Assembly: GCF_001189955.1 (NCBI RefSeq)
Contig: NZ_LFLT01000002.1
Location: forward strand, 124,001 to 188,000
DNA: 64,000 bases
Source: Herbaspirillum chlorophenolicum
GTDB lineage: Bacteria; Pseudomonadota; Gammaproteobacteria; Burkholderiales; Burkholderiaceae_D
Direction of reading: 5' to 3'
The notes beneath the pieces are model-generated. The model was not told the origin of the DNA. It ran no database searches and saw nothing but the letters and a program-made list of their open reading frames with translations. Position numbers and translations under genes: made by a program. Below are positions 8,604-17,666 of this stretch, piece after piece (position 1 is the first letter of the stretch; each line of letters starts with the position of its first letter).

Positions 8604-10016
8604 ATGAATGAGATCCATGACCATTTGCCCTTGCCGAACATCAAGCCTAATTCGGTTGCGCTGCTTTTCAAGCGCTTCCTTGAACCATCGTTCGTCGTTT
8701 CTTATCTGTGGCTGATCACCAAAATTGAACGGCAGCCTTTCAGCGGCGATTATTGGGTGCTGGCCATCATGGCGTTTTTTGCCAGCTCCTATATCTTCGG
8801 AGAAATGCATGGGAGGCGCTTGCGGCGCAACCCCAAGAGCGTGCGATGGATCGTGCCGATTTTCATCGACTGGCTGCTGGTCGTGGCTGTGCTTGCGGTA
8901 CTGGGCTACGTGTGCGAACTGTACAGCTTGTTCACCGTCAAGATCATCGTGCCGTGGGTGATCGGCACGCCGTTCGGCCTTGTCGTGAGCCAGCATGCGC
9001 AGTCGCGCGTCATGAGGGACATGCGCACCAAGGGCGATATCGAGAAGGCCATCATCATCGGCGTCAATCCGGCATCGCTGAAACTGGCCGAGCGCCTGGC
9101 CGACTATCCCGCCCTGATGCTCAACCTGATGGGCTATTTCGACGACCGTGCGGTAGGGCGTCAGCCCGAGGGTACCTATACGCCCTTGCTGGGAAAGATG
9201 TCCGACGTGGCCGCCTATGTGCGCGAACACGGCATCAACCGGGTCTATATCAGCATGCCGATCTCGGCGCAGCCGCGCGTGCTGCAGGTCATCGACGAAT
9301 TGCAGGATACGACCGCATCCGTCTACTTCATTCCCGATATCTACATCTTCAACCTGATCCAGGCACGGTTCGACTATGTCGGCGGCATGGCGGTGATGGG
9401 CATCTGCGAGACGCCCTTCACCGGCATCAACAAATTCGTCAAGCGTGCCAGCGACATCGTGCTGGCATCGATCATCCAGCTGATGCTGCTGCCGGTGATG
9501 CTGGTGATCGCAATCTGCGTCAAGGCGACTTCTCCCGGACCGGTGATCTTCAAGCAGCGCCGTTATGGCCTGGATGGCGAGGAAATCGTGGTCTACAAAT
9601 TCCGTTCGATGACGGTGATGGAAGATGGCGGCAGCGTGCAGCAGGCCACCAAGGGCGACATGCGCCTGACCAAGATCGGCGGTTTCCTGCGCAAGTCGTC
9701 GCTGGATGAGCTGCCGCAGTTCTTCAACGTCATCCAGGGACGCATGAGCATTGTCGGGCCGCGTCCGCATGCGGTTGCCCACAACGAGCTGTACCGCAAG
9801 CAGATCAAGGGATACATGCTGCGCCACAAGGTCAAGCCCGGCATTACCGGCTGGGCGCAGGTCAACGGCTTGCGCGGCGAGACCGAGACGCTGGACAAGA
9901 TGAGGGCGCGTATCGAGTTCGACCTTGAATACTTGCGCCGCTGGTCGCTGGTGTTCGACCTGTGGATCATCATCCAGACCGTGCGCATGGTGCTCAAGAA
10001 AGAGAACGCGTACTAA
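8604..10016 (+). CDS. Undecaprenyl-phosphate hexose phosphotransferase (WcaJ type)
   Basis: 470 residues: four N-terminal membrane helices (about 25-140), a CoA-binding-like domain (about 145-260), a further helix near 285-310 and a C-terminal bacterial sugar transferase domain. Signature motifs are KFRSM, SLDELPQFFNV, GPRPHA and KPGITGWAQVNGLRGE. It starts repeat-unit assembly by moving a hexose-1-phosphate, usually glucose-1-phosphate, from UDP-sugar to undecaprenyl phosphate at the inner membrane. It lies eight bases after the EpsL-like gene, ahead of the export genes. Galactose cannot be excluded as substrate. Confidence 0.92.
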   Translation: MNEIHDHLPLPNIKPNSVALLFKRFLEPSFVVSYLWLITKIERQPFSGDYWVLAIMAFFASSYIFGEMHGRRLRRNPKSVRWIVPIFIDWLLVVAVLAVLGYVCELYSLFTVKIIVPWVIGTPFGLVVSQHAQSRVMRDMRTKGDIEKAIIIGVNPASLKLAERLADYPALMLNLMGYFDDRAVGRQPEGTYTPLLGKMSDVAAYVREHGINRVYISMPISAQPRVLQVIDELQDTTASVYFIPDIYIFNLIQARFDYVGGMAVMGICETPFTGINKFVKRASDIVLASIIQLMLLPVMLVIAICVKATSPGPVIFKQRRYGLDGEEIVVYKFRSMTVMEDGGSVQQATKGDMRLTKIGGFLRKSSLDELPQFFNVIQGRMSIVGPRPHAVAHNELYRKQIKGYMLRHKVKPGITGWAQVNGLRGETETLDKMRARIEFDLEYLRRWSLVFDLWIIIQTVRMVLKKENAY

Positions 10017-10244
10017 AAAGAAAAATAGCGCGCGGTTCACGTTTGTTCGAATGGTCATGAGATCGCCATCTGTCAGCTCAATGACGAGTTGACCAGGACT
10101 GGCGCGCAGAACCCGCTGGAATCAGTGCCATCGCAGCAATTCACAGGTGCGGCCGGCAGCGATGCTGTTACCCACGGCGTCGCAGGGCTGAAGTCTGGGC
10201 CCGAATGAAGAAGACGCACAAACCGGAAAAATTGGAGTCGAAAA

Positions 10245-11036
10245 ATGATGAAAAGAGTTTTGCTGTTGCTGCTCGGATTGATGATTGCAGGCTGGGGCCC
10301 GGCCTCTACTGCAGCCGACATCCCGCTGGGACCGGGCGATGTGGTCAAGGTCAGTGTCTTCGGCAGCGACGACCTCACTTTGGAAACCCGCGTCAGCGAA
10401 GCTGGCAGCATCAGCTATCCGATGATCGGCGACGTCCAGGTGGCCGGCCTGTCGCCCGCGCAGGCATCGCGCAAGATGGCCGACCTGCTGCAGAAGGGCG
10501 GTTTCCTGGTCAACCCGCAGGTCAATATCCTGGTGACGGTGCCGCAAAGCCAGATGATTTCGGTGCTGGGACAGGTGATCAAGCCTGGCCGCTATCCGCT
10601 GGACGGACAGCGCAACGTGGCCGATGTGATCGCGCTGGCCGGCGGCGTTTCACCCGATGGCGGCGACAGCGTGACCATCGTGCGCACCGAGAATGGCCAG
10701 GTCACCAAGAAGCAGGTCGATATCTATGACCTGACCCACAACGGCGACGGCACAGCCTTGCCTTTCGTCGGACCCAACGATGTGGTCTATGTCGAGCGTT
10801 CGCAGAAGTTCTACATCTATGGCGAAGTGCAGCATCCCGGCATGTACCGGCTGGAGCGCGGCACTACCGTGCTGCAGGCATTGTCGGTCGGCGGCGGCCT
10901 GACCCTGCGCGGCACCGAGCGCGGGCTCAAGGTCAAGCGCAAGTCTGCAAGCGGCGAGATGGAAGAACTCTCGCTGAAGAAGGACGATCTGTTGAAGCCG
11001 GACGACATCGTCTACGTCAAGGAAAGCTGGTTCTGA
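10245..11036 (+). CDS. epsE: Polysaccharide export protein EpsE (Wza-like)
   Basis: 263 residues. After an N-terminal signal (cleavage near STAA/D) comes a polysaccharide export domain (PLGPGDVVKVSVFG) and two SLBB-type domains, with the repeated ISVLGQVIKPGRYPL and FYIYGEVQHPGMYRL patterns. It would form the periplasmic/outer-membrane export channel with EpsF. Unlike E. coli Wza it has no lipobox cysteine near the signal cleavage site, so it is probably not lipidated, which fits a separate outer-membrane barrel upstream. A GGAG ribosome-binding site precedes the ATG; the 228-base gap before it has no ORF. Confidence 0.9.
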   Translation: MMKRVLLLLLGLMIAGWGPASTAADIPLGPGDVVKVSVFGSDDLTLETRVSEAGSISYPMIGDVQVAGLSPAQASRKMADLLQKGGFLVNPQVNILVTVPQSQMISVLGQVIKPGRYPLDGQRNVADVIALAGGVSPDGGDSVTIVRTENGQVTKKQVDIYDLTHNGDGTALPFVGPNDVVYVERSQKFYIYGEVQHPGMYRLERGTTVLQALSVGGGLTLRGTERGLKVKRKSASGEMEELSLKKDDLLKPDDIVYVKESWF

Positions 11037-11101
11037 CCGCTCCGTTCCCACCATCACCCAGTCATCCACCTTGGCCGAAGCGGCCGTGAAGAGGTAACGA
11101 T

Positions 11102-12508
11102 ATGAATCTGTCGCAATTTCTGCTCATCCTGCGGGCCCACCTGAAGGTCATCCTGATGATCTTCGGCGTCACTGTACTGGCGACCATCATCGCCAGCTTG
11201 CTGATGACCAAACAATACAAAGCCACCGCGTCGGTGGTGCTCAACTACAAGGCCAACGATCCGGTGACCGGCCTGGTGGTGACGGCGCAGGCCTTGCCCG
11301 GCTACATGCCGACCCAGGTGGACATCATCAACAGCCGCGGCGTCGTCTTGCGCGTCATCGACGACATGAAGCTGACCGAGCAGCCCTCCATCAAGGAGAG
11401 CTTCGCCAATGACAATGGCGGCAATACCGACATCCGCAACTGGCTGGCCGACGTCCTGCTGAAGAACCTGGATGCGGTTGCCTCCAAGGACAGCAGTGTG
11501 ATCGACATCACCTACAAGGCGGCCGATCCGCAATTCGCCGCGGCCGTGGCCAATGCCTTTGCCGAAGCCTACCAGCAGGTAAGCGTGCAGCTGAAGCTGG
11601 ATCCGACCCGCAAGGCTTCGCAGTACTTCAACGACCAGATCAAGGTGCTGCGCGATGACTTCGAGAAGGCCCAAACCAAGCTTTCCAATTACCAGCAGGC
11701 GCATGGCATCACCAACGTCGACAATCGCCTGGATGTGGAAAACAACCGCCTCAACGACCTCTCCACGCAACTGGTGCTGACCCAGGCTGCGGTGTCCGAG
11801 GCCACCTCGCGCCGCAACCAGGCTAAGGGCTCCGCGGCCGATTCGCCGGACGTCAACGCCAATCCGCTGATCCAGACCCTGAAGGCCAACCTGGCCGGCG
11901 CCGAATCACGCTTTGAACAGGCCGCGCGCCGCCTGGGCGTCAACCATCCCGGCTACCAGACCGCCAAGGCCGAAGTGGATGGCTTGCGTGCCCAGCTCAA
12001 CTCGGCGATCGCCTCCACCTCAGCCAGCGTTGGCACCAATGCCACCATCCTGCAAAAGCGCGAATCTGAAATCCGCGCCGAATTCGACGCGCAAAAGATC
12101 AAGGTGCTGGAACTGAACCGTACCCGCGATGAAATGTCGGTGCTGCAGCGCGATCTCGACAGCGCCCAGCGCGCCTTCGAACTGACTTCCCAGCGCTTTG
12201 CGCAAACCAACCTGGAAGGGCAGTCCAACCAGTCCGATGTGGCGCTGCTGGCCAGTGCCGTGCCTCCGATCAAGCCATCCAGCCCCAAGCTCCTGATTAA
12301 TACGCTGTTGTCGATCTTCGTCGGCGTCATCCTGGGTGTGGCCGCAGCACTGGCCCTGGAGCTGATCAACCGTCGCGTCCGTTCGGAAGAAGATCTGGTC
12401 GAAGGCCTGGGCATCCAGGTGCTCGGCCAGCTCGCGCGGCCGGCGCCGAGCAAGACGCGCGAGAAGCGCCTGGGCTTCAGACGCAATCCCAAGGCCTTGG
12501 GCGCGTAA
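11102..12508 (+). CDS. epsF: Chain-length determinant protein EpsF (Wzc/Wzz family)
   Basis: 468 residues with the family layout: a first membrane helix at about 15-37, a large periplasmic part with long coiled coils (about 180-380), and a second helix at about 405-425 (LLINTLLSIFVGVILG) preceded by a proline-rich PIKPSSPK. It sets polymer length and links inner-membrane polymerisation to export. There is no cytoplasmic kinase domain after the second helix, since that function is on the separate next gene, as in the EpsF/EpsG split systems. AGAGGTAACGAT gives a good ribosome-binding site. Confidence 0.92.
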   Translation: MNLSQFLLILRAHLKVILMIFGVTVLATIIASLLMTKQYKATASVVLNYKANDPVTGLVVTAQALPGYMPTQVDIINSRGVVLRVIDDMKLTEQPSIKESFANDNGGNTDIRNWLADVLLKNLDAVASKDSSVIDITYKAADPQFAAAVANAFAEAYQQVSVQLKLDPTRKASQYFNDQIKVLRDDFEKAQTKLSNYQQAHGITNVDNRLDVENNRLNDLSTQLVLTQAAVSEATSRRNQAKGSAADSPDVNANPLIQTLKANLAGAESRFEQAARRLGVNHPGYQTAKAEVDGLRAQLNSAIASTSASVGTNATILQKRESEIRAEFDAQKIKVLELNRTRDEMSVLQRDLDSAQRAFELTSQRFAQTNLEGQSNQSDVALLASAVPPIKPSSPKLLINTLLSIFVGVILGVAAALALELINRRVRSEEDLVEGLGIQVLGQLARPAPSKTREKRLGFRRNPKALGA

Positions 12509-12553
12509 ACGTCTCTTTCTGGTGAGTGTCGTAACGACTGGCCTGCGCCACCG

Positions 12554-13471
12554 ATGAAACACCTTATCCAACAGGACTCGACGAACATGGACACTGTAAC
12601 TTTGATCACCGACAAGAGTATCGGCAATGCACTGCCGAACCAATCGATTGGCGCCATCCTGGTCGACAGCGGCAAGCTGACGGCCGACGAGGCCGAACGC
12701 ATCATGCGGCTGCAGCGCGAGCGCGGCACGCGTTTTGGCGATGCCGCCATCGAACTGGGATTCTTGACGCAAGCCGATATCGAACAGGCACTGTCGCTCC
12801 AGTTCGACTATCCCTATCTGCTCAAGGGCGAAAGCAAGGTCAGCGAAGAAATTGTAGCTGCCTATAATCCCTTCAGCCCGCAAGTCGAAGAGCTGCGGGC
12901 GCTGCGCAGCCAGTTGATGCTGCGCTGGTTCGACGCCAGCGCCGGCCGCAAGGCACTGACCATCATCAGCGCCGACAGGGGGGAAGGGCGCAGCTTCATC
13001 GCCGCCAACCTGGCTGTGGTGTTCTCGCAGTTGGGCGAACGCACCTTGCTGATCGATGCCGACATGCGCAATCCACGCCAGCACAAGCTGTTTGGCCTGG
13101 ACAACCGCAACGGCTTGTCGGCCATCCTGGCCGGCCGCAGCGAACGCAATGCGGCAATTCACCGCGTCCCCTCATTGATCGACCTGTCGGTGATGACCGC
13201 CGGTCCGACTCCACCCAATCCGCAAGAGCTGCTGGGCCGCTCTGCATTCCAGCAATTGCTGGAAGAGGTGGCACCGCTGTTCGATGTGATCCTGATCGAC
13301 ACTCCTGCCCATTCCGAATGTGCCGACAGCCAGATGGTGGCGGGCCGCAGCGGTGCGTCGCTGATCGTGGTGCGAAAGAACTCCAGCCATATTTCCGCGG
13401 TGCGCGACCTGGTCGACAGCGCGGCCAATTCCAACGTGGTTGTGGTCGGCAGCGTTCTGAACGCGTTCTGA
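12554..13471 (+). CDS. epsG: EpsG-like tyrosine kinase/ATPase of EPS export
   Basis: 305 residues. Residues about 30-90 look like an MshEN/type II secretion E N-terminal domain; a BY-kinase/MinD-type ATPase fold follows from about 115. The P-loop reads SADRGEGRS (139-147), with Arg where the Walker lysine normally sits, and the A' motif is LLIDADMRNP (165-174). The C-terminus ends VVVVGSVLNAF without a tyrosine cluster. It should act with EpsF to control polymerisation. A start at the ATG at 12587, ten bases after AGGAC, is equally possible and would remove 11 residues. Confidence 0.85.
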   Translation: MKHLIQQDSTNMDTVTLITDKSIGNALPNQSIGAILVDSGKLTADEAERIMRLQRERGTRFGDAAIELGFLTQADIEQALSLQFDYPYLLKGESKVSEEIVAAYNPFSPQVEELRALRSQLMLRWFDASAGRKALTIISADRGEGRSFIAANLAVVFSQLGERTLLIDADMRNPRQHKLFGLDNRNGLSAILAGRSERNAAIHRVPSLIDLSVMTAGPTPPNPQELLGRSAFQQLLEEVAPLFDVILIDTPAHSECADSQMVAGRSGASLIVVRKNSSHISAVRDLVDSAANSNVVVVGSVLNAF

Positions 13472-13537
13472 TCGAAAAGCCGGAGCCGGCCGATTCCGCG
13501 CCGGGCAGGAGAAGAAGACTTTCGATGAAAGCAGACA

Positions 13538-14092
13538 ATGGCTGATGGCTTTTTCAGTGCAAACCAGCGAAGCAAAATGGCGGCGGCACTGTTCAACCTG
13601 GTATTCAACTGCCTGCCGGGTTTCGGCACGCGGCGCGGTTTTCTGAAGTTGCTGGGCTTTCGCATCGGAGAAAAAGTGTCGATCCATTCCTGGGTGACTT
13701 TTTTCGATGCCAAAAGGAATGTGTGCATCGGTTCCAACGTCACCATCAACGGCGGCTGTTACCTAGACAACCGCCTGGGCATCGACATCGGCAACAACGT
13801 GAACATTTCGCATGACGTGAAGATTTATACGCTGGGCCACGACATCGACGATCCGCAATGCGCGGCAGTCGGGGGCAAGGTCGCCATCCATGACGATGTG
13901 TGGATCTTTCCCAATGTACTGATCATGCCCAAGGTGGTGATCGGACGCGGCGCCGTGGTGTACCCGGGCAGTGTGGTGACCCGCGATGTCGGAGAGCTGG
14001 AAGTGGTAGGCGGCAATCCGGCGCGCAAGATCCGCATGCGTCGTGACGACATCCAATACCGGATCGATTACCCGGTCTGGTTCGCCAAGTAA
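13538..14092 (+). CDS. Hexapeptide-repeat acyltransferase
   Basis: 184 residues with a left-handed beta-helix from about residue 45 to 165 formed by [LIV]-G-x-x repeats (IGEKVSIHS, IGSNVTING, IDIGNNVNISHDVKI). The GHDIDDP segment carries the likely catalytic histidine, as in the WcaF/maltose O-acetyltransferase group. It probably moves an acetyl group from acetyl-CoA to a sugar in the cytoplasm, decorating the EPS repeat unit. It sits 66 bases after the kinase gene in the same direction. The acceptor sugar cannot be named. Confidence 0.85.
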   Translation: MADGFFSANQRSKMAAALFNLVFNCLPGFGTRRGFLKLLGFRIGEKVSIHSWVTFFDAKRNVCIGSNVTINGGCYLDNRLGIDIGNNVNISHDVKIYTLGHDIDDPQCAAVGGKVAIHDDVWIFPNVLIMPKVVIGRGAVVYPGSVVTRDVGELEVVGGNPARKIRMRRDDIQYRIDYPVWFAK

Positions 14093-14157
14093 GGCGAACA
14101 GCCAAGGGCGCCATCGGCCCTGGTTCCTCCAGCCCATAGTCAATACCAAGAGTCCTG

Positions 14158-15192
14158 ATGCAAAACACGATGAATCCGCCAAATCAACAGACCGGCCGCG
14201 CCAAGATTGCCTATATCCCGATGGAGGATGTCGGCAACGAGTACACCGTGCGCATGCGCGAACTGCTGGCCGGTTATGGCGATGTGGTGCGCTACGAAGG
14301 CACCAAGGCCTGGGCCTTGCGCCTGCTCAAGGGGCGCTTCTGGCGTTATGACTATGCGGTGCTGAACTGGATGGAGAACGAGTTCGTGGACCTGCGTAGC
14401 GGCCGCATCTCCTGGAAGGGATTTGCCAAGGTGCTGGCCAAGACCCTGATCATCAAGGCTGGTGTGCGGCGCGTGGTCTACGTGCGCCACAACAATTACC
14501 CGCATGCGGCGCAGGGGCCGGCAATGGAACGCTCCAGAAAACTGGTGGACTGGTATTGCCGCCTGTTCGCCAATGTACTGTCCCATTCCGGCGCGCTGAC
14601 CGCGGCAGGCGCCGCCTATTGCCCCCATCCCTTGTACCGCATCGCTGAACAGCGTGGCGCAGATCTGCCGCGCGCCTTGCCGGAAGCGTATTTCGTGGTG
14701 TTCGGCCGCATTGCCCGCTACAAGAAGATCGAAGAACTGATCGCCGGCTTTCCCGCCAACAAGGCGCTGGTGGTCGCAGGCGCCGTCGCCGATGAAGCCT
14801 ATGCGCAGCGCCTGCTGGCGATGCAGCGCGACAACGTCATCGTCATGCCCGGCAAGCTGAGCGAGGCGCAGGCGCAAAAGCTGGTGGCGGACGCGCGCGG
14901 CGTGGTGATCTCGCATGCCGATGGCGATGTGGTGGTCAGCGGTACGTTCTTTTATGCGATGTCGGTGCGCCGCCCGGTGTTCGCCATCGAAACGCCTTTC
15001 CTGCGCTGGATCGCACCGCGCGTGGGCGATGAACTGCTGAACCTGGGGGGCGATATGCGCGAACTGTGCCAGACCATCGCCGACGCTGCGCCAGCTGTTG
15101 GCGCGCTCAACCTGTCCGACCGCATCGAAGAGCAGTTCGGCGACGAGGCCGTGCGCCGCGCCCTCGGGCTGGCGCTGGGAAGGGGAGCCTGA
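14158..15192 (+). CDS. Glycosyltransferase, GT-B type, unknown specificity
   Basis: 344 residues. The second half has the typical GT-B donor-binding pattern: VVFGRIARYKKIEELIAGF near 182-200, followed by ALVVAGAV and the later FYAMSVRRPVFAIETPF. The first half has an acceptor-side Rossmann-like fold (IAYIPMEDVGNEYTVRMREL). It should add one sugar to the undecaprenyl-linked EPS repeat unit at the cytoplasmic face. I recognise the fold but not the family number or sugar. An ATG six bases further on (14170) could also serve as start. Confidence 0.78.
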   Translation: MQNTMNPPNQQTGRAKIAYIPMEDVGNEYTVRMRELLAGYGDVVRYEGTKAWALRLLKGRFWRYDYAVLNWMENEFVDLRSGRISWKGFAKVLAKTLIIKAGVRRVVYVRHNNYPHAAQGPAMERSRKLVDWYCRLFANVLSHSGALTAAGAAYCPHPLYRIAEQRGADLPRALPEAYFVVFGRIARYKKIEELIAGFPANKALVVAGAVADEAYAQRLLAMQRDNVIVMPGKLSEAQAQKLVADARGVVISHADGDVVVSGTFFYAMSVRRPVFAIETPFLRWIAPRVGDELLNLGGDMRELCQTIADAAPAVGALNLSDRIEEQFGDEAVRRALGLALGRGA

Positions 15193-15194
15193 AC

Positions 15195-16631
15195 ATGTCG
15201 GCCATTTCCAACGCGCGCTGGGTATCGTTCTCGCAGGGCACGCGCATCCTGTCCCAGGTGATCGGCATGACGGTGCTGGCGCGGCTGCTGCAGCCGCATG
15301 CCTACGGCCTCATGGCCATGGCCGCCATCGTCACCAACCTGGCCTACCTGTTCAAGGATATGGGGACATCGGCGGCGGTGATCCAGGCCAGGGAAATCTC
15401 GCGCGAGACCGCCAGCACCGTCCATTGGTCCAATCTCGGCCTGGGCGTGCTGATCTGCATCCTGATCCTGCTGGCGGCGCCGGTGATGGCGACCGTGTTT
15501 CGCGAGCCGGGCCTGGCCGATGTGCTGTACGTGCTGGCCTGGGTTTTCCCCATCGTCAGTTTCAGCGTGGTGCACCAGGCCTTGCTGGAGCGCGAATCCA
15601 AGTTCGCCGTGGTGGCCAAGGCGGAGGCCCTGGCCGCATTGGTCGGCCTGGCCGCTGCGCTGGGGCTGGCATGGTGGGGGGCCGGCGTGTTCAGCCTGGT
15701 GCTGCAGATGATCGTGTCCACCGTGGTCTCCACCGCCATCATCCTGTGGAATTCGGAATTCAAGGCCTTGCGCCATTGGAGCCGCGAGGAATTCAAGTCC
15801 ATCGCCGGCTTCAGCGGCAACCTGTCGCTGTTCAATGTGGTGCTGTACCTCTCGCGCAATGCCGACAGCATGATCGTCGGCCGCCTGCTGGGTGCGCAAG
15901 TGCTGGGCGCCTACTCGATCGCCTATCGGGTGATGCTGTTCCCGGTGCAGAACATGAGCTACGTGGTTTCGCGCGCGCTGTATCCGGTGATGAGCCGCCA
16001 GCAGGACAACAAGGGCGAGCTGGCCAAGCTTTACCTGAAATCGGTCAGCTTCATCGCCTTCCTCACGGCGCCGTTGATGGGCGGCTTGTTCGCGCTGCGC
16101 GAGCCCTTCGTGGATGTGGTGCTCGGTCCCAAGTGGTCGGCCGCCGCAGTGGTGATCGCCTGGCTGGCGCCGGTCGGTTTCATCCAGTCGGTGATCAGCA
16201 CCACCGGCACCATCTTCATGACCAATAACCGCACCGACCTCCTGTTGTGCATCGGCGTGCTTTCCACCGTGGTGCAGATCGCGGCCTTTTTTGTCGGATC
16301 GCGCTGGGGCGTGGAAGGGGTTGCCATTGCCTATCTGGCCGCCAGCGTGGTCAATGCCTGGCCTGCGTTGTATTACAGCGGGCGCCTGATCGGCGTGGGC
16401 TTCGGCCGCCTGTTCCTGGTGCTGTACCGTTCGCTGCTGCTGACGGTGGCGATGTGCGCCGTGGTGCGCTATGTGCACATGGGCCTGATGGCCGCCGGCT
16501 GGTCCGAGTTGGACAGCCTGGCCGTCAACGTGATCCTCGGCGCCGGCATCTACCTGGTTGGCAGCCTGCTGGCCAACCGGCCGCAGGTCGGGCATTTCAT
16601 CTCGTTTTTCCGCCGGAGGCCGGCGGTATGA
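15195..16631 (+). CDS. Wzx-type polysaccharide flippase
   Basis: 478 residues and about 12-14 hydrophobic helices, the size and pattern of the MVF/PST-type lipopolysaccharide and EPS flippases. The opening ARWVSFSQGTRILSQVIGMT and the RNADSMIVGRLLG segment are typical of this group. It should flip undecaprenyl-linked repeat units across the inner membrane for periplasmic polymerisation. The start at 15195, preceded by AGGGGAG, is preferred over longer in-frame extensions that overlap the previous gene. It lies two bases after that gene, so the two are co-translated. Confidence 0.9.
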   Translation: MSAISNARWVSFSQGTRILSQVIGMTVLARLLQPHAYGLMAMAAIVTNLAYLFKDMGTSAAVIQAREISRETASTVHWSNLGLGVLICILILLAAPVMATVFREPGLADVLYVLAWVFPIVSFSVVHQALLERESKFAVVAKAEALAALVGLAAALGLAWWGAGVFSLVLQMIVSTVVSTAIILWNSEFKALRHWSREEFKSIAGFSGNLSLFNVVLYLSRNADSMIVGRLLGAQVLGAYSIAYRVMLFPVQNMSYVVSRALYPVMSRQQDNKGELAKLYLKSVSFIAFLTAPLMGGLFALREPFVDVVLGPKWSAAAVVIAWLAPVGFIQSVISTTGTIFMTNNRTDLLLCIGVLSTVVQIAAFFVGSRWGVEGVAIAYLAASVVNAWPALYYSGRLIGVGFGRLFLVLYRSLLLTVAMCAVVRYVHMGLMAAGWSELDSLAVNVILGAGIYLVGSLLANRPQVGHFISFFRRRPAV

Positions 16632-16717
16632 GCCATTTCCTCCATTTCCGCCATTCCAGGGCAACCAGCCGCCGCGCCGACAGGCAACGCATGGCCCAGC
16701 ATACGACAGGAGCATGA

Positions 16718-17617
16718 ATGGCTATCGTCAGCGTGGTGATCCCATCCTATAACCGCGGACATTGCATCCGCGAGTCGATCGACAGCGTCTTGCAGCAGAC
16801 GGTGCAGGACATTGAAATCATCGTGGTCGACGATGCGTCCAAGGACGACACGCGCGCCCAGGTCGAGGCGATCGCCGACCCGCGCGTGCGCTACCTTGCC
16901 CACGAGAACAACCGTGGCGGCGGCGCCGCGCGCAATACCGGCATTCAGGCTGCCAGCGCCGAATTCATCGCTTTCCTCGACAGCGACGACACCTGGGCCG
17001 CCAACAAGCTCGAACTGCAACTGGCCGAACTGGAGCGCAAGGGACCTGACTACGGTTTCGTCTATACCTGGCTGATCGGTGTCGACCCTCGGGGCAGGGA
17101 ACTCTGGCGCTTCAGCGATGTGCTCGACGGTGCGAAGGTCGCAGCGCTGTTCATGCGCAATGCGGTAGGCACTTTCTCCAGCGTGATGGTCCGCCGCAGC
17201 GCCCTGGTCGCCGCCGGCGGCATGGATGAGCAAATGCGCAGCTGCCAGGACTGGGACTTGTTCGTGCGCATCAACCAGGTCACCAAGATTTGCTGCGTGC
17301 AGCAGTACCTGGTGCGTTACCTGCAAAACTCGGGCGACCGGCACCGCATTTCGGCCAATCCCACCAAGATCATCGCCGGCCATCAGCGCATGCTTTCCAA
17401 GCTGCGTCCGCAACTGGAAGAGATGGGCGTGGCGGTGAAGGTCGCGACTTTCAAGGAGTTCGCCAAGGTGTTCGTATCGGCGGCCTCGCTGGGCAACGTC
17501 ACCAGGATGATCGCGGAAGTGCTCAAGCTGATGCCCACGCCGTCCAACCTGGTCTGGGCATTGTTGACGCTGGCGCGCGTATGCAAGCGCAAGATCACCC
17601 GCAATGTCGGATATTGA
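16718..17617 (+). CDS. Glycosyltransferase family 2 protein
   Basis: 299 residues with a GT-A family 2 fold: VSVVIPSYNRGHCIRESIDS at the start, IIVVDDASKDDT, and the metal-binding AFLDSDDTWA at about 88-97. A QDWDLFVRI segment follows in the acceptor half. It is cytosolic or loosely membrane-bound and adds one sugar of the EPS repeat unit. The ribosome-binding site GGAG lies six bases before the ATG. Donor and linkage are unknown. Confidence 0.9.
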   Translation: MAIVSVVIPSYNRGHCIRESIDSVLQQTVQDIEIIVVDDASKDDTRAQVEAIADPRVRYLAHENNRGGGAARNTGIQAASAEFIAFLDSDDTWAANKLELQLAELERKGPDYGFVYTWLIGVDPRGRELWRFSDVLDGAKVAALFMRNAVGTFSSVMVRRSALVAAGGMDEQMRSCQDWDLFVRINQVTKICCVQQYLVRYLQNSGDRHRISANPTKIIAGHQRMLSKLRPQLEEMGVAVKVATFKEFAKVFVSAASLGNVTRMIAEVLKLMPTPSNLVWALLTLARVCKRKITRNVGY

Positions 17618-17666
17618 GAATGAACCGCGGAGCAGGCGCACAGCCTGGCCAGGAGGAAAGCCAGCC

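Noticed and set aside
14952-16715. 587-codon open frame on the reverse strand
   Set aside because: Antisense to the flippase gene with the same shadow composition.
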